This document shows positions 23,240-36,307 of a stretch of DNA of 64,000 nt, piece by piece. The stretch is from NCBI GenBank assembly GCA_035048815.1, contig JAUCBN010000062.1, positions 6,520,001 through 6,584,000 on the forward strand, given 5' to 3'. The notes below the pieces were generated by a model. That model ran no database searches. It saw only the letters and a list, made by a program, of their open reading frames with translations, and was not told where the DNA came from. Numbering within the stretch: the first letter of the stretch is position 1; the number at the start of each line of letters is the position of its first letter. The translations under genes were made by a program, and so were the position numbers. The DNA comes from Abelmoschus esculentus. Taxonomy: Eukaryota; Streptophyta; Magnoliopsida; Malvales; Malvaceae.

Positions 23240-23450
23240 GACTTAAAGTCATTGTTCCACTTAAAGGGATAATTTCTGAAAAATTCTAATTTAATCTTTT
23301 TAATTTTATTCATTTACATTTTAATTCCAAAATCCAGAGAAAGAAATGAAGTCATCGAGACAGTTGCTGACGATTTTGCAGGTCGACAAGTGTACTTTCC
23401 ATCGTACAAATTATATTATTTTTTAAAATAATTCTCGAAATACACCATTT
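23240..23450 (+). repeat. Dispersed repeat, inverted copy of 13441-13660
   Basis: CACTTAAAGGGATAATTTCT and ATAATTCTCGAAATACACCA follow each other as in the minus-strand reading of 13441-13660. Ends and class are unknown. Confidence 0.4.
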
Positions 23451-23620
23451 CCCTAAATTCACTAGAAATTATATTAGAAGTATAATATGATACTAATTTT
23501 AAAAAAAAAATTATAACATAGTACATGAAACTTTATTTTAGTATATATATATATATTCCAGAGTTTTTTTCCTTATGTACTAGTACATGCTCATGTTACG
23601 AAAGTGTATATATTTATGCT

Positions 23621-25022
23621 GGGTAAACTACACTCTTAGTCACTAAACTTTAGTCTTTGTATCAATTTTACCACTAAACTTCAGTCTTTATATTAATTAT
23701 ATATATAAGCGTTAAACTTTAGTTTCCGGTTCAATTAAGACATTGAACTGATAAATCTTTAACCGATTGATGATACAATAATTTTCCTGAATGTGCAGAA
23801 AATCATCACTTGCCACCAATCCACCGTTATTGGTTACTTTGTTGGTATTGATATACTGCAAAATGGGAAGTTAGCACTGACAGGAAAAATAAAATGAACG
23901 AACTAAAAGATAATTGGACCGTGTCCTGGTATGGAGGTCACTGCCTCATAAACAATTTGCCACGATATGTGTACTCGCTATAGGCGGTTGTCCCCTGAAG
24001 GTTAGACTATGACAGTAGTGGTCGTCTGAACCAGAATGGAACAAAAGCTAGCAGAAACTCTTAAAGAATGCTCTCAATTTCTTAAAGAAGCAAAACGAAT
24101 TCTGAATGAGGTGATTAAAAATGAGAGAAAAATCTCTTATTTATATGTTGAAAACAGGGGCAAATCTGTCTAAGAATCGGATAAAATATGATTTAAATAA
24201 CAGATTATATTCAATCAAATCTCGAATAATATCATATAATATCCATTTAAAATCTCGGATAATATCAGATAATATCTATTCAAAATTAGATTTAATAACA
24301 TATAATATCAAATAAAATCTCTGATGTTTATTAAATCTAATTGGTTACACATTTATAATTCAAAAGGAATTTTAAATTAACCGAACTGTTCTCATGCCTC
24401 CTATAAATACAAAGTGTGGGATTCAAGCATTATACTCACATACTCATCGTCTCTAAACGAGCATCATTAGCGATATAATCAATATCATCAGTTAAATTCA
24501 CATTTCACTCGTCTTTATTCAGATTGATTTTTCATAAAACTCACGTGAATCAATAAAAATTTATCTAAAGCTTTGATATTCTAATTTTTTGATGGTTATC
24601 CGATGAGATTATTTTTGAGATATTTTGTGTTCAATTTTGCGACTTTCAAAGATATTATAGAAAAATATAAATCGATAAAACAATAGGATACGGTAAGATA
24701 AATTCATTGATGTCTAAAGTGACTATAAAAACGTTGAAGAATAGCGATTTCTAAAAACCATTTAAAATGAATGAAAATTCCCATTGACTTCACTAAATTT
24801 AGTGACCAAATCAATTCACAAACTAAAATTAGTGATCAAAACGATACCATATCAATATTTGTCAGCACCAAACTGTCACACCATCTTACTATTAGTGATT
24901 TAACGATCTAATGACTTAATTGAAAAAAAATAAAGTTCAACACTTAAATTAGAGCATTTTAAAGTTTAATGACAAAATCAATACAAAAGTTAAAGTTTAA
25001 CGACCGACTACATAGTTTACCC
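23621..25022. mobile_element. Terminal-inverted-repeat element enclosing LTR-like sequence
   Basis: GGGTAAACTACACTCTTAGT at the left and, inverted, GGGTAAACTATGTAGTCGGT at the right begin long imperfect inverted repeats of well over 100 bp (CACTAAACTTTAGTCTTTGT against GTTAAACTTTAACTTTTGTA). No convincing target duplication was found. The centre, 24100-24640, looks like part of an LTR, with CTATAAATACAAAG at about 24401 as a possible TATA region and degenerate AATCTCGGATAATATC repeats before it. A 45-codon frame from 24036 has no recognisable product. Confidence 0.55.
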
Positions 25023-25205
25023 ATTATATATTCCAGAAAGTTTCTTCCCTCTAATGCATTCTCTTACTTTCTGTCAAGATAAAAGTGGAGCCTTATCCAT
25101 CTCTTTTCATATTGAGGGAAAGAAAATGATAAAATAAACCGTCCCCACACGCAAAAATGGGAAAAAGATTGGAAGGGGAATCACAAAGATATATGTCAAA
25201 TTTGT

Positions 25206-25525
25206 TATGAGATACTTTTAAAAGTTTAATTATAAAATAAATATTTAAATTATATTTTTTTCATAATAAATATTTAAAGTATTTTTAATTAAAAAATAGT
25301 TAAAATTTTGTTTTTAATTAAAACATGTGTCTTAAATTTTATTTTTAATTGAAATATATATCAAAATAAGTATCTCAGTTAACTTTAAAAAGTATCTTTT
25401 ATGATATCTATTTCTTTTATAATAAAACTTTAAATATCTAATTCAATTAAAATATACTTTAAATACTTATTATAAAAAGTAGTTTAAACATTTATTTTAC
25501 AATTAAATTAATTTTAAAAGTTTGA
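25206..25525. repeat. Near-palindromic inverted repeat (MITE-like)
   Basis: The left half (TACTTTTAAAAGTTTAATTA, then AAATAAATATTTAAATTATA) is matched inverted by the right half (AAACTTTTAAAATTAATTTA, then AAATAAATGTTTAAACTACT). The block would form a long hairpin. It is almost wholly A and T; no target duplication was established. Confidence 0.5.
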
Positions 25526-25575
25526 TCAACTTTAGTGAAATTATTTGCGCTTGTTATTGGGTTTATACATAAAAT

Positions 25576-26382
25576 TAGGGACGGCAAATAGGCGGGGCTG
25601 GTGCGTATACCTCTTCCCCATATACTCATCTAAATTTTTATATTCATTACCTACCCACCACCCACGGTGGGTACAATTTTCAAATCCACACCCGTTCACG
25701 CGGGTATATTCTTAAATCCATCCCTACACCCATCACTCAAAATAAATTTCGAATTATGTAAAAATAAATCATAAACTTTTATAAAAAAGAGTAAAATTTC
25801 GCATATTTTATTGTCTGGTTAATTGTATATATAATATTTTTACACTTATATAAATTTAACTATATCTAACTAACTAAAACGTATTTTTACTGATATAAAT
25901 TTTACTTAACTACAACTAACAAATATATATAACTAACTTAGCTAAAACATATTTACAATTTTATAAATTTTACTTATCCACACATTACAAATTTTTAACC
26001 TGATTAATTTAAGTATGATCATAAATCATCAGTTTTTCAAACTAAATTAATTGAGTTCAAAGTCTACAGGCTTAAAGATTAACATAGATTTTAAAACAAA
26101 TTAATATATTAGTACATAAAATACTATAATAAAAGGTATAATCAAAGTCTATAAATAGAAATGATTTAAAATTCATATGACGGGCGGATACGGAGCGGGT
26201 GGATATGGGGCGGGTGGATACAGTGCGGGTAAGGTCTTAAACCATCACCTACCCATTACCCATGATGGTATGACTTTTTATATCCATACCCGCCCCTACC
26301 TACCAAATTCATACCCATCCTCATTTCAACAGATGCGGGTGTAGTGCGAAATCCGCAAAACTGTACCCGTTTGCTATCCTTA
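25576..26382. mobile_element. hAT-like MITE with GCGGGTGGATA words
   Basis: The left end TAGGGACGGCAAATAGGCGG is matched inverted by the right end TAAGGATAGCAAACGGGTAC. An 8-bp duplication with one mismatch flanks it: CATAAAAT at 25568-25575 and CCTAAAAT at 26383-26390. Inside are repeated ACCCACCACCCACGG and GGGCGGGTGGATA words and an AT-rich centre. No coding capacity. Confidence 0.65.
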
Positions 26383-26390
26383 CCTAAAAT

Positions 26391-27107
26391 AACCTTTCTT
26401 TTTTACTTTTTCCCTTATTTTCCAAATACATGTCATAAACTTGCAATAATTATTAAGTTAAAATATAATTTTATATGCCATTAGAGTCCAATATTCCATG
26501 GGCTTCAACCATATTTAAAATATAATTTTATATGCCATTAGATTCCATGGGCTTCAACCATATCAATCAATTTCCTAGATAGATTTTATATAATTGGAAA
26601 ATCATATCAGATCTGTTGAATAAATATTTTATTTTTGTTTTTTTTTAATATTCTTTTAGGTTTAGTTTTTTTGCTCATCAAGATATTTTTTATTAAAATA
26701 GATAAGAATAATATATTTTAAATCTGAGTTATTGATTTCGTTAAAAATATCATTAATTTAATTAGACAAAAAGAGTATCATAAAATCAAAAACAAAACTA
26801 TAATGAAAAATAATCATTACTACAAGAAAGTAACAAGATTAATCTGAAGAAAATCTATGTCAACGTACTCGAATTTTATTTTCTGATTTCTTTCATGAAT
26901 ATCATGGTGTATAATAAATGGTTTGTTGGTTAAACTTAAACTTAATTGTATTTATTTTTATGAACCTATTCATTATAAACCAAACATATTTAGGGTAATT
27001 ATTTTATATAAAAAAATTCACAAATATTTTAATTGTAAGATGTAGGATTAAATTTTAAAGTACAAAATTTAAAATTTTTGATTTTAAAATTTAAAATTTA
27101 TATATAA
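26391..27107. other. AT-rich stretch with a short tandem duplication
   Basis: AAAATATAATTTTATATGCC and the following GGGCTTCAACCATAT occur twice in tandem at about 26459-26565, the second copy lacking a few bases. No gene is seen in the rest. Confidence 0.4.
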
Positions 27108-27115
27108 TTAAAAAA

Positions 27116-27893
27116 GGTATAAAGATAATTTTAACCCTTAACGTTTATAATTTTTATTGTTTTGGCCCTTATTCTTATTTTGAGATAAATTTAGCCCTTA
27201 ACCTATATCTTTTTGACAAATAGCTTATTTTTTAACTACCATGATAACTGACCGTTAAAAAACTTAACAATAATGACATATCATATGCATATGATAATAT
27301 ATTTTAAATGAAATAGCATCTAACCTATGAAATTAATATATATATATAATTTTATTCCAATATAAAATATAAAACAATTAAAATTCAAATAAAATATTAA
27401 AAATTAATTAACAATAAAATAAAATACTACTAAAAATTCTCAACCCTAACTATGAAAGAATCAAAGTCTTATCTTAAAAAAATAAAAAAAATAAAAATAT
27501 GAACACAGTTTGAAATTAATTAGTTTTTAAGGTATGATTTTGATTCTATCGTAGTTAGGATTGAGAATGTTTAGTTGTATTTTATTTTAGAATTAATTAA
27601 TTTTTAATATTTTTTTGAATTTTAATTGTTGTATATTTTATACTAGAATAAAATTATATTTCATATATATATATATATTTCATAGGTTAGATGCCATGTT
27701 ATTTAAAATATATTATCATATGCATATAACATGTCATCATTGTTAGATTTTTAACGGTCCAGTTATCATGGTAGTTAAAAAATAAGCTATTTGTCAAAAA
27801 GATATAGGTTAAGGGCTAAATTTATCCCAAAATAAGAATAAGGGCCAAAACGATAAAAATTATAAAGTTAAGGGTTAAAATTATCTTTATGCC
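27116..27893. mobile_element. Foldback/Mutator-like element with ~330-bp inverted repeats
   Basis: The left arm starts GGTATAAAGATAATTTTAAC and the right arm inverted starts GGCATAAAGATAATTTTAAC. The arms match with few differences through TTTGACAAATAGCTTATTTT and ATGATAATATATTTTAAATG until a short AT-rich centre. Flanks TTAAAAAA and TTAAAAAT could be an 8-bp duplication with one mismatch, but the context is too AT-rich to be sure. No coding sequence. Confidence 0.65.
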
Positions 27894-27901
27894 TTAAAAA
27901 T

Positions 27902-28783
27902 TATATAATTTTTAACATTCCGAGGATAGACTAAGGGTTGAGGACACTCATTTCTTAAAAATTTAAAATTTTATATAATTAAAAATTATATAAGAAACTA
28001 TCAAAATTAATTTATTATTGCACCACCGACAATTTAAATTTAGTTTGAAAATATACGTTGTACCGACTACAATTTAAACTAAATATAAAAAAAACTTGTT
28101 TCACTCAAACATTCTTTTTTTTTTTTAGGTTGGGAAAATATTTTGGGCGTCTGCTTTTGAAAATAATTTTTTTTTTGTGTGGTCGGTTTAAAAATAGATT
28201 TTAAAAAGTTAGCGTCATCATCGATCATTTAGGTAGACTAGACACTGTAAAAATAGAGATTTTAAAATATTGAGGTTCGGGAGTCAGTTACGGGTGGGGA
28301 AGGATTAACACCACACACCGCTAAAAAATTGGTACTTTGATAATTACTACTTTATTAATATTAATTTTTTCGGACTAAAGTGACAATTGAATTAAAGTTT
28401 AATTAGATGTGCACATTTATTTTAGACGCTCCTAAAACGAAGGTAAGTGTCCGAACCACCATCACAATATTAGAGTTGACCTCGCTTACGAACGAATTTA
28501 GGGGAATCACATTAATTAATAATATAATGAAAACTAAATTAATTATATACAATGTAATAAAAAAATTAAAAACATAAATAATTACATATATACATAAATA
28601 CTAATCTAACAAATAAAATATTAATCTAAAACATGAATTAAAACACACGTAAATACTAATCTAAAACATGAATTAAAACTAATCTAAAACATAAATTAAA
28701 ATTAATCTAAAACATAAATTTAAACATACATAAATAAATAGAATGCATACAATTAATACATAACTAAATTAATAAACAACCTT
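27902..28783. other. AT-rich region, probably the left edge of an LTR-element remnant
   Basis: From about 28130 the sequence resembles the edge of a Tat/Ogre-type LTR (GGGGAAGGATTAACACCACA at 28298). From 28500 it is very A-rich with several repeats of CTAATCTAAAACATAAATTA. No gene is seen. Confidence 0.3.
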
Positions 28784-29160
28784 TTAATTGCACAAAATAC
28801 AACATAAATAAAAAGGATGAAAATACCTAAAGGTTCAAACGACTAATCCCGACGGAAATCCACCAAGATCCATTACGACCCCTCCAAAATATTAAACTAG
28901 ATCGGATCCAAAATAATACCCCGATCAAACCACACGAAAATTTAGGGAAAGTTAAGCTCTCACACTAAGAACATAAGGATTCTCTTACCCAATTGGTTCT
29001 CCCCCTTCCAAATAATCCTTCATCCCCTTTTTATCGGCATTTGGGGAGAGGATAATTAATCCCCAAGTAATTTGAGATTCTTTAGAATCTTATTTTTTCC
29101 TCTTTTATCCCTTTTTACATGATACTACTACTATACTACTACTAAAAAATAAGTGATTAC
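28784..29160 (-). repeat. Direct repeat A (probable 3' LTR part)
   Basis: Runs from TTTTAATTGCACAAAATACA to ACTAAAAAATAAGTGATTA and matches 40106-40493 throughout, sharing ATTAAACTAGATCGGATC and ACCCAATTGRTTCTC. On the minus-strand reading of the element this would be the 3' LTR. Confidence 0.65.
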
Positions 29161-29379
29161 AGCTTTTCATCTTTGCTTGTTCTTGTAAAACGAGAATAAA
29201 ACAAAGATCAAAATCCACTCAATTTTTGTCTTATCACCTTGACATTGGCTTCGAAAACACATGTTTTTCTAGAATGTTTTGCTCTTCTTCGACAAACTCT
29301 TCAAACTCTAGTCTTTAAAACGGAGGATCTATTGGAGAAATCAAAATCTTCAAATCAAAAGTTTGAGGTTGCAAGTTCT

Positions 29380-30372
29380 TCCTATATAGAATCAAGACCC
29401 CTTTTTTTCTGTCTAGTTTCTTGAAAAATAATTTACTTCAGTAGAGTGTTCTAACTGCAAGTGCTTCCTATATAGAATTCTTTGCCTTCAACTTTGACAT
29501 TCCACTCTTGGGTGACGTAGATATCAATGATCTCATTGTTTCATTGCCTAGTGCCACGGAATCACGTGTTTTTTTTCTTGAAATCCTTCGTTTTTCCTTG
29601 GTAGAATCTTCAAGCTTATAATTCTTTCCTATATAAGACTTCTGATCTTGGAGATACAAGTTCTTCTTATATAGAACTTTCAACTCTAAGACAATAATGA
29701 AGATAAATGTTCTTGTTATATAGAACTTCTCGTCTTCAACGTTGTAGGTTTTTCCTATATAAAACCTTCTACGTCCTGGACATATCCTACAAAATAAAAG
29801 CCCATCTTACATAGAACTTTTACTTCTAGATCCAAAATTAGGGGTTTTCCTATATAAAATCTTCACTCTGAAGCCTCGAGCCATGAGCCCCTCCTATATG
29901 AAACTTTTCACTCAAAGACGATAAAGATAAGGTTCCTCTTGTATGAGACTCCATGTATTCTACGTTGTAGGTTTCTCCTATATAAAATCTTATGCTTCCT
30001 AGAAGGATCTTGGAAAATAAAAGACTCTCTTATATAGAGCTCTTACTTTTGGATTCAGAGTTAGGGTTTTTCCTATATAAAACCTTCACTCTGAAATCTC
30101 GAGTTGCATCCCTCTCTTGTATAGAACCTTTAACTCCGAGACAAAATAAAAATGTGGGTCCCTCCTATATAGAACTTCTCATCTATGATGCTGTAAGTTT
30201 CTCCTATATAAAACCTCTGCATCATGATTGGACTTCTCACTCGATAGCTCTTCTCGTATAAAACCATGAGCTTTTTTTTGCGTTTGGGGTGTACAAGTTC
30301 TTTCGATATAGAACAATTGCAAATTCTCTTATTGTAAGGCTTTGAACATGTTGGCACCTTCTATATAAAACC
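29380..30372. repeat. Array of ~19 degenerate TTCCTATATAGAACTT motifs
   Basis: The consensus YTCCTATATARAACYTT recurs about every 30-80 bases, for example at 29381, 29466, 29629, 29713, 29752, 29849, 29974, 30070, 30115, 30162, 30201 and 30357. Spacers between motifs are unlike each other except for frequent CTTCWACTC / TCACTCTGA words. Unlike a plain tandem repeat, the motif is conserved while spacer length and sequence vary. It lies inside the probable LTR element, next to direct repeat A. Confidence 0.75.
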
Positions 30373-30399
30373 GTCATCTTCAATTTTTTTTCTTCAGAC

Positions 30400-31541
30400 T
30401 CACACTAAGTGGTTGTTAATCTCTTTTCTTAATCAAGTCTCACGCCTACAAAGTCTGCCAATTTTTCTAAATTAGGTCTAACTCCTCTAAAGGTTGTCGA
30501 TCTTTTCTGTATTTGTAAATACCTGGGTATTTGGATTGACCCAATGTCTCAATTTTTTTTGATCTACTGGTCTTAGCTTTCTTTTTTCCTATTTTGGTGA
30601 TAATACTACCATCTTATTGTCGGGGTCATTATTTCTTGTCAAGTCTCGACCTTAAGATACTTGCTTAGTTCTTCTGTTTTTTCCTATTTATTATTTTTTT
30701 TCATTTTTCATCTTTTCATTGTTCATTTTTTTTTTCATTTTTTTTATTTTTTTGTATGTGTGCATTTAGAGAGTGTCATTTTGAGAAGGTTAATTAAGAA
30801 ACTGTTTTAAGAAAGAATCTTTTAACAAGTTTAAAATTAAGAATGATGCCCCAGTTCTATCCATTTAGACATCAGAGGAGATCCATCAATGGTGATGGTC
30901 TGTTAGTCTGAAATGTTGACTTCTTTGATCAAATATTTTTCTTTTCGTTCTTTCTTCTGGAAGGTGGCATTCGAGTGAGCACCTTGTGAAATAATGCGAA
31001 AGATGCACAGATTCTCTATTGGATTCATCTTCTTGGCCATTATCGATTTTCTATAAGACACTTTTCAGGTAAGGGTGATGCATGAGCATTTTCATCATGC
31101 ATTATTCATGAAGTATGCCGGGGATGCACAAATGCAACCTATGTATATATGTACAATAATGCATGAAGTTCTGTTAGCTTTGTGTAAACATTTTGATTCC
31201 CCGACCTTTATCTTGTTAACCAGGTAAGCTTGGTCATGTGATTGCAATCCTAAATCAAGGTCTTTCAGTCCTGATGACTTCTCTAGTTGATTCTTATTTA
31301 ATCTGTGTTTTTCATTTCATAAAAAATGGTGCCTTACTCATATTCTTTGCACCCTTGTACCAAATTCATGTTTGAATCGGTATGACGGTCGATCGAATGT
31401 CTTCGTGTCCTGATTTTATTTATGTTCACGTGTAGGTATCTCAATGGAGGTTGGCTATCGGTCTTCTCTAATTCTTGAAATAAATGAATTTGTTTTACGT
31501 TTTTCTATGCAAGGAAAACTTTGAAGAAAAACTTTAAGTCT
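30400..31541. other. Internal region of the LTR element, no recognisable gene
   Basis: T-rich low-complexity sequence up to about 30760, then mixed sequence. No frame long enough to support a product. The last five bases before 31547 (TGGAG) are the target duplication of the solo LTR that follows. Confidence 0.35.
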
Positions 31542-33567
31542 TGGAGTGTAACACCCCAATTATTTTTGCCCAATTCGAAATTTAAATTTGAAATCCCTAA
31601 TTTCTGAAACCCTAATAATTTGGATTATTTTTTTAAAATCATATATGTTAATTAGGGATTAAAATGTTTTAGTTTTAAATTTTGAGACTTATTTCGGAAG
31701 ATCAATGACTTTTTTGTTCAAAAGGTAAAACTATGAGATTGTTTTGCAAAGCATATTTTAGTATGATGACCTTGAGTGTAAATTACCCTTTTCATAGGTC
31801 AATTGTTTTAAATCTGTTTACAAATTTTGAAAACATATTTATTATATTCTTCTGTAAAGTCGCACACATCATCTCTTCTCTCTCTTGTTTCTCCTTTTGT
31901 GTTTCATCTTTTCTATTCCATTCGGAACTCTAACATTCTCAAATCTTTCCTCGTTCTGAACTTAAACCCACTCATATTTGTTATATTTTTGAGCAATCAT
32001 TCACGTCTCTTTCCGCCCGTTTCAGACTCGCGCAATCTTCGCCTTTATCGACGTTCAGCAACCACTGACTAGTTTATACCGTTCATGCCCTTTAGCTTCA
32101 ATTGCCTCACATCTTCTTTGGTGCGTTTTAGTCTCGCAAAACACTTATGTTTCTTATTGTTTTCCTTTCAACAAAATCATGGATGTTCTAAATTCTTTTC
32201 TAATTTATCGTATCTGAGAAAAAGTAAGCATATCAAGATATTATTATTTGATTTATATAGTATTAATTGATTCTACAATATTTATTTTCAAAGTGAAGGA
32301 AACAGTTTGCAAAATCATTTCTTATATAAATATATATACATGTTAATACCATCCTTTCATCATATATATATTAACGCATACCATTGTATTTTTACAATGG
32401 TTTCAAAATTGTTATATACATGTATATGCATTAGTTTTACTGTATTCTTAAATTTTAACTATTATATATATGTATAAGAGTAAATTTTGTTTGATCTATA
32501 CTGCTTTGATTTAAATCTCGACTAAACATGTTAACCCGATCGACTCATACTCATAACCGACATATGTAACCAGTCTAATTTGTCTTTCGATTTAACTCAT
32601 TTATTTTACTCATATGAACCAAATCAAACTGAGTATTAGTTATTCAGATTAGTGTTTCAGTCTGGTGGCATAGTGATAATGTTTAACATAGAATTTATTC
32701 TCATAGGTTTTGATTCAACTGGACTTAGTATTAGATCTAAGCGGGAGACATGCCCTTCTCAACATTAGAGCTTGTAACACTAGAGGTGTGTTATCTTATT
32801 TGGTGCTATATGTGTTTCTTTTGAAATTATATATATATATATATATATATTTGTGACATGCTTGACATTTTGTATTGAGAATATTTGTGGTTGATAGCAT
32901 GTTTGATTTCGGTATTTTGAATCTGATTGTGCACTTGTGTTATCATGCATACATGTCATTATGATTTGAGAAAAACATGAAAACTTTCAAATATTCAGAT
33001 TATGCACTTCTGTGATTTTAGTATCTTGTGAAAATGACATTTCATATATATATATATATTATAATTTCGACAATTTTGATATCGGATCATGTCGGAATTA
33101 TTTTTGGATTTTCAAATCATGATACATTAGCATGTGTGCATGGGGTGGTATTTGTGTACGGAGGAAGTTGTGGCAGCCTTCTGGTTGGAAGCCCTAAGAC
33201 TAGTTTCGGATTTTGGTGACGATGTAGGTGAGGGTTTTGGGGAACTCCTCCATTCAGATTGGTGACGGTGTAGGGATTTTTGCACTGTGCATGACATCAT
33301 TCATACATCATGCCTTACAAGTATCTGATATTTTGAACTTAAGAAAATATTTATATGAACTGTTTTGATATTCTGTTATGTTGCAACTTAGAGACACACT
33401 AAGTTTCATATCTCACTCCCCTATAGTTTTTCTTTCAGATATTCAGACTCTTTAAGCGACTTGGTACTTAGAGCATCTCCTATTTTATTCAAACATTATT
33501 ATCAGTATAAACTTTATTTTAGGTTTTCAGATTATTTTTATTTTATGATTTGAAATAATTATGTAAT

Positions 33568-36073
33568 TGTAACACCCAAAAATGGGCCTAGAAGTTAGTG
33601 GGCCGGTTTAGCCTAGTTTAAGATTAAATACTTAAAAATTGATTTTTAATCAAAATAAATTATGAAAAAATATCCTAAAATCATTATTTAGTATATATTT
33701 GAATTAGGTCAAATAAATTTTTAAAATTTACCCTTGAATCCCTACGTTTTTGAAATTTAGTGACTATTTTGTAAAAATTGAAAACTTGAGGACAATTTTA
33801 TAAACTAAGCCAAAATTGTGGATCTTTAAGTTAATTTGATATAATCCTAATCCTAGATGATCTAAACCTTCCAAGAGACTATATAAAAAAACCTTAATCC
33901 CTTTTTTTAACCCAAGTAATCAAAATTCTTTAATTTTGATCTAAAACCTAAAAATTCACTTTTTAAAAAAATTCATTCTTTAAATTTCGTTTTCTTCTTC
34001 TCAAAGGCAACCTATTAATAATATTTTCAAGGTAAATATTCATTTTTTAATAAAATTTCTTTGGTTTATTTTCCTATATTTTTCTTTATCAAAATCTCTT
34101 CGTTTTTCTAGGAGTTTTCTAGTTCTTAAACCTTTGAAGGGATGGGATCAATTTTGGAGGTGAGAATCATTAAAATCTCTGAAATCTAAAGTTCTTTAAT
34201 GAGAATCCTAAGTTCTTTTCTATTGAAACAATCTTTAAAGTCTTGAATCAATAAAATCGGTTTTCTTAATAAAAATCTCATTGTTTTCTTGATTTTCGTT
34301 CAAGGGGTTTTCATGGCTATTTTTAATGCCTAAATACATGAATCTTAAAGTTTTTAGATGTAATTAAGATGGATTTTAAGTATCTATTCCCGTTAGGGGG
34401 TGTTTGGAGAGGTTTTCGGTGAGTTTCAGTTAGGTTTTATGGTGTTTTTAGGGGCTGCCATGTATTGGTCCGACTTGAAGGATGTTTGGGTTTGTTATAA
34501 TGCACTAAACCCTCTGGTTTTGATGCTTGAATTAGGTCAAGAGGTAGAGGAATAAGTTTGAGGGAGATCGGAAAGCCGAATCGCGTTTTTAGGTGACTTA
34601 TCGAGCAAGTTTCGGTTATGGTGAGTGATTTTGAAAGTGGGCTGCTTCAGCAGTGTTTTAAATCTATTTTTAAAAGTTTTGGGGGTATAGGGAAGGTGTG
34701 AAAAACCTCCCTATAATCCGGAGTAAGTGTTTTAAGTTTTGCTCACTTGAAAATCCCATATTACGCCTTTGTTTACTATATGTTTTGTCATGTTCATGTT
34801 TTAATGGTGCATAAGAGATTATGCACGTGATTATATGCTCATGATACTGTTTTTTATGATGTTTTGATGCTCTCATGGTTTTGTTTTCAAAATTTGATAA
34901 AAAGAGGTTTCATCGGTTTTTGCACTTGATGCACGTATTGATGGGAGGAATGAGTCGTGATTCACTATTTTATCTTAAAACTTGAGCATCATATCTTGTT
35001 TTAGTATTGATATTAAAGATGATGAAATGTGGATAAGTTGATCGATCAATAGGATGTGAGTGTACTATAATTAAAACGCATACGTTTATAAATGTCTTGG
35101 TTATGCATTAGAGTTAATACTTACATTGTGATATATGTGTTGTATTACATGTAAGTGTTGCTTATCCCGGAAGCTAAGGTGTGTTTTCATGATTGATTTT
35201 ATTCCATCATGGGTGTGATTAAGGCGATTGGCCTTCACATGTGATATGAGTAGCGATTGGCTCTCATATGTGGCATGTTGGCGATTGGCCCCATGCCTGT
35301 TGTTTCCGTTTATCCTAACGTTTAGTGATAGTCTAAACGGTTCACTAATACTAATACAATGTTAAAAGGAAGTATGTTTTCTTAATTGAAAAGTGTTTTC
35401 AATGAAGCTTTGCGAATGACATGTAAGACTTGAGTGATACTAATACCAAGTAATTATTTATATTTTCTTAGGCTCAAGTATGTTTTGAATTCAATTAAGA
35501 ACCTTAAATAGATGAGAGCAATGGAACATTGTTTTGATATGTTTATTTGGATATTCTTTATGACATTGTTTTGCTTTAAAATATTTATGAAGAAATCCAT
35601 GATGGATTTGAAGTATGTTTACCTTGATGAATATTGTTTTCAGTTTATATTAAGAACATGGAACTAGGATGATTTCCATCTAGAAATCTTGTTGAAATAT
35701 TTGGTTTATGGTCTATAGGAGATTAAATTCATCTAGTAGATATTATTTTAATCTAAAATTTGAGACTTAAGCATCTAATAGAATTAATTAAGGATTGATA
35801 ATCTTAATTTCACATTTTGATCATAATTATCTGGAAAATTACAATTAGGTCCCTAAAACTTGTTTTATTAAATTAGGAATTGTTTCTTATTAATTTCCAC
35901 TGCAAATGAACTCAGTCCTTGCATGAATATTTAGGATCTAATTAATGCATTTAGAAAAGATAAAAGAAATTTTTTTAGGTTTGTTTATCGGGGCGAGTCT
36001 CCGGATTAGCCTTGGTTTCCCTGTGTAGCTCGTTCGAGTCGGGTGACTTCTAGACCGAGTCGAGGGGGTTACA
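33568..36073 (+). mobile_element. Nested solo LTR, 2506 bp
   Basis: Begins TGTAACACCC at 33568 and ends GGGGGTTACA at 36073, with the perfect 5-bp duplication GTAAT at 33563-33567 and 36074-36078. The uninterrupted version of the target (ATTATGTAATCGGACTTTGG) survives in the third tandem unit of the surrounding LTR at about 36640. A related LTR starts at 62208, and the LTR at 42193 (minus) is a more distant relative. Confidence 0.85.
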
Positions 36074-36307
36074 GTAATCGAACTTTGGAAGATTATATTT
36101 TGGATTCTATTTTCGTATGCATTGTCGATTTTAATGTGTTGTATACAAAAAATCAGAAAGTGATTTAATATTTTTTTATGAATAATTATGGTATTTTTGT
36201 AATTAATTTAATTTTAAACCTAAAATTTATTACTTGAGGGAAAAGTTTTCAAACGTAACTTCCTAAAATCGACCTATTTCTTCTAAGTCGGATTTAGGGG
36301 GTTACAT

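Noticed and set aside
24036..24173. 45-codon frame (MEQKLAETLKE...)
   Set aside because: Short, without recognised relatives, and inside an inverted-repeat element.
29239..30357. Several short frames on both strands across the TATATAGAAC array
   Set aside because: Their sequence simply reflects the repeated DNA motif (SYIE, LYK and similar) and they conflict with one another.
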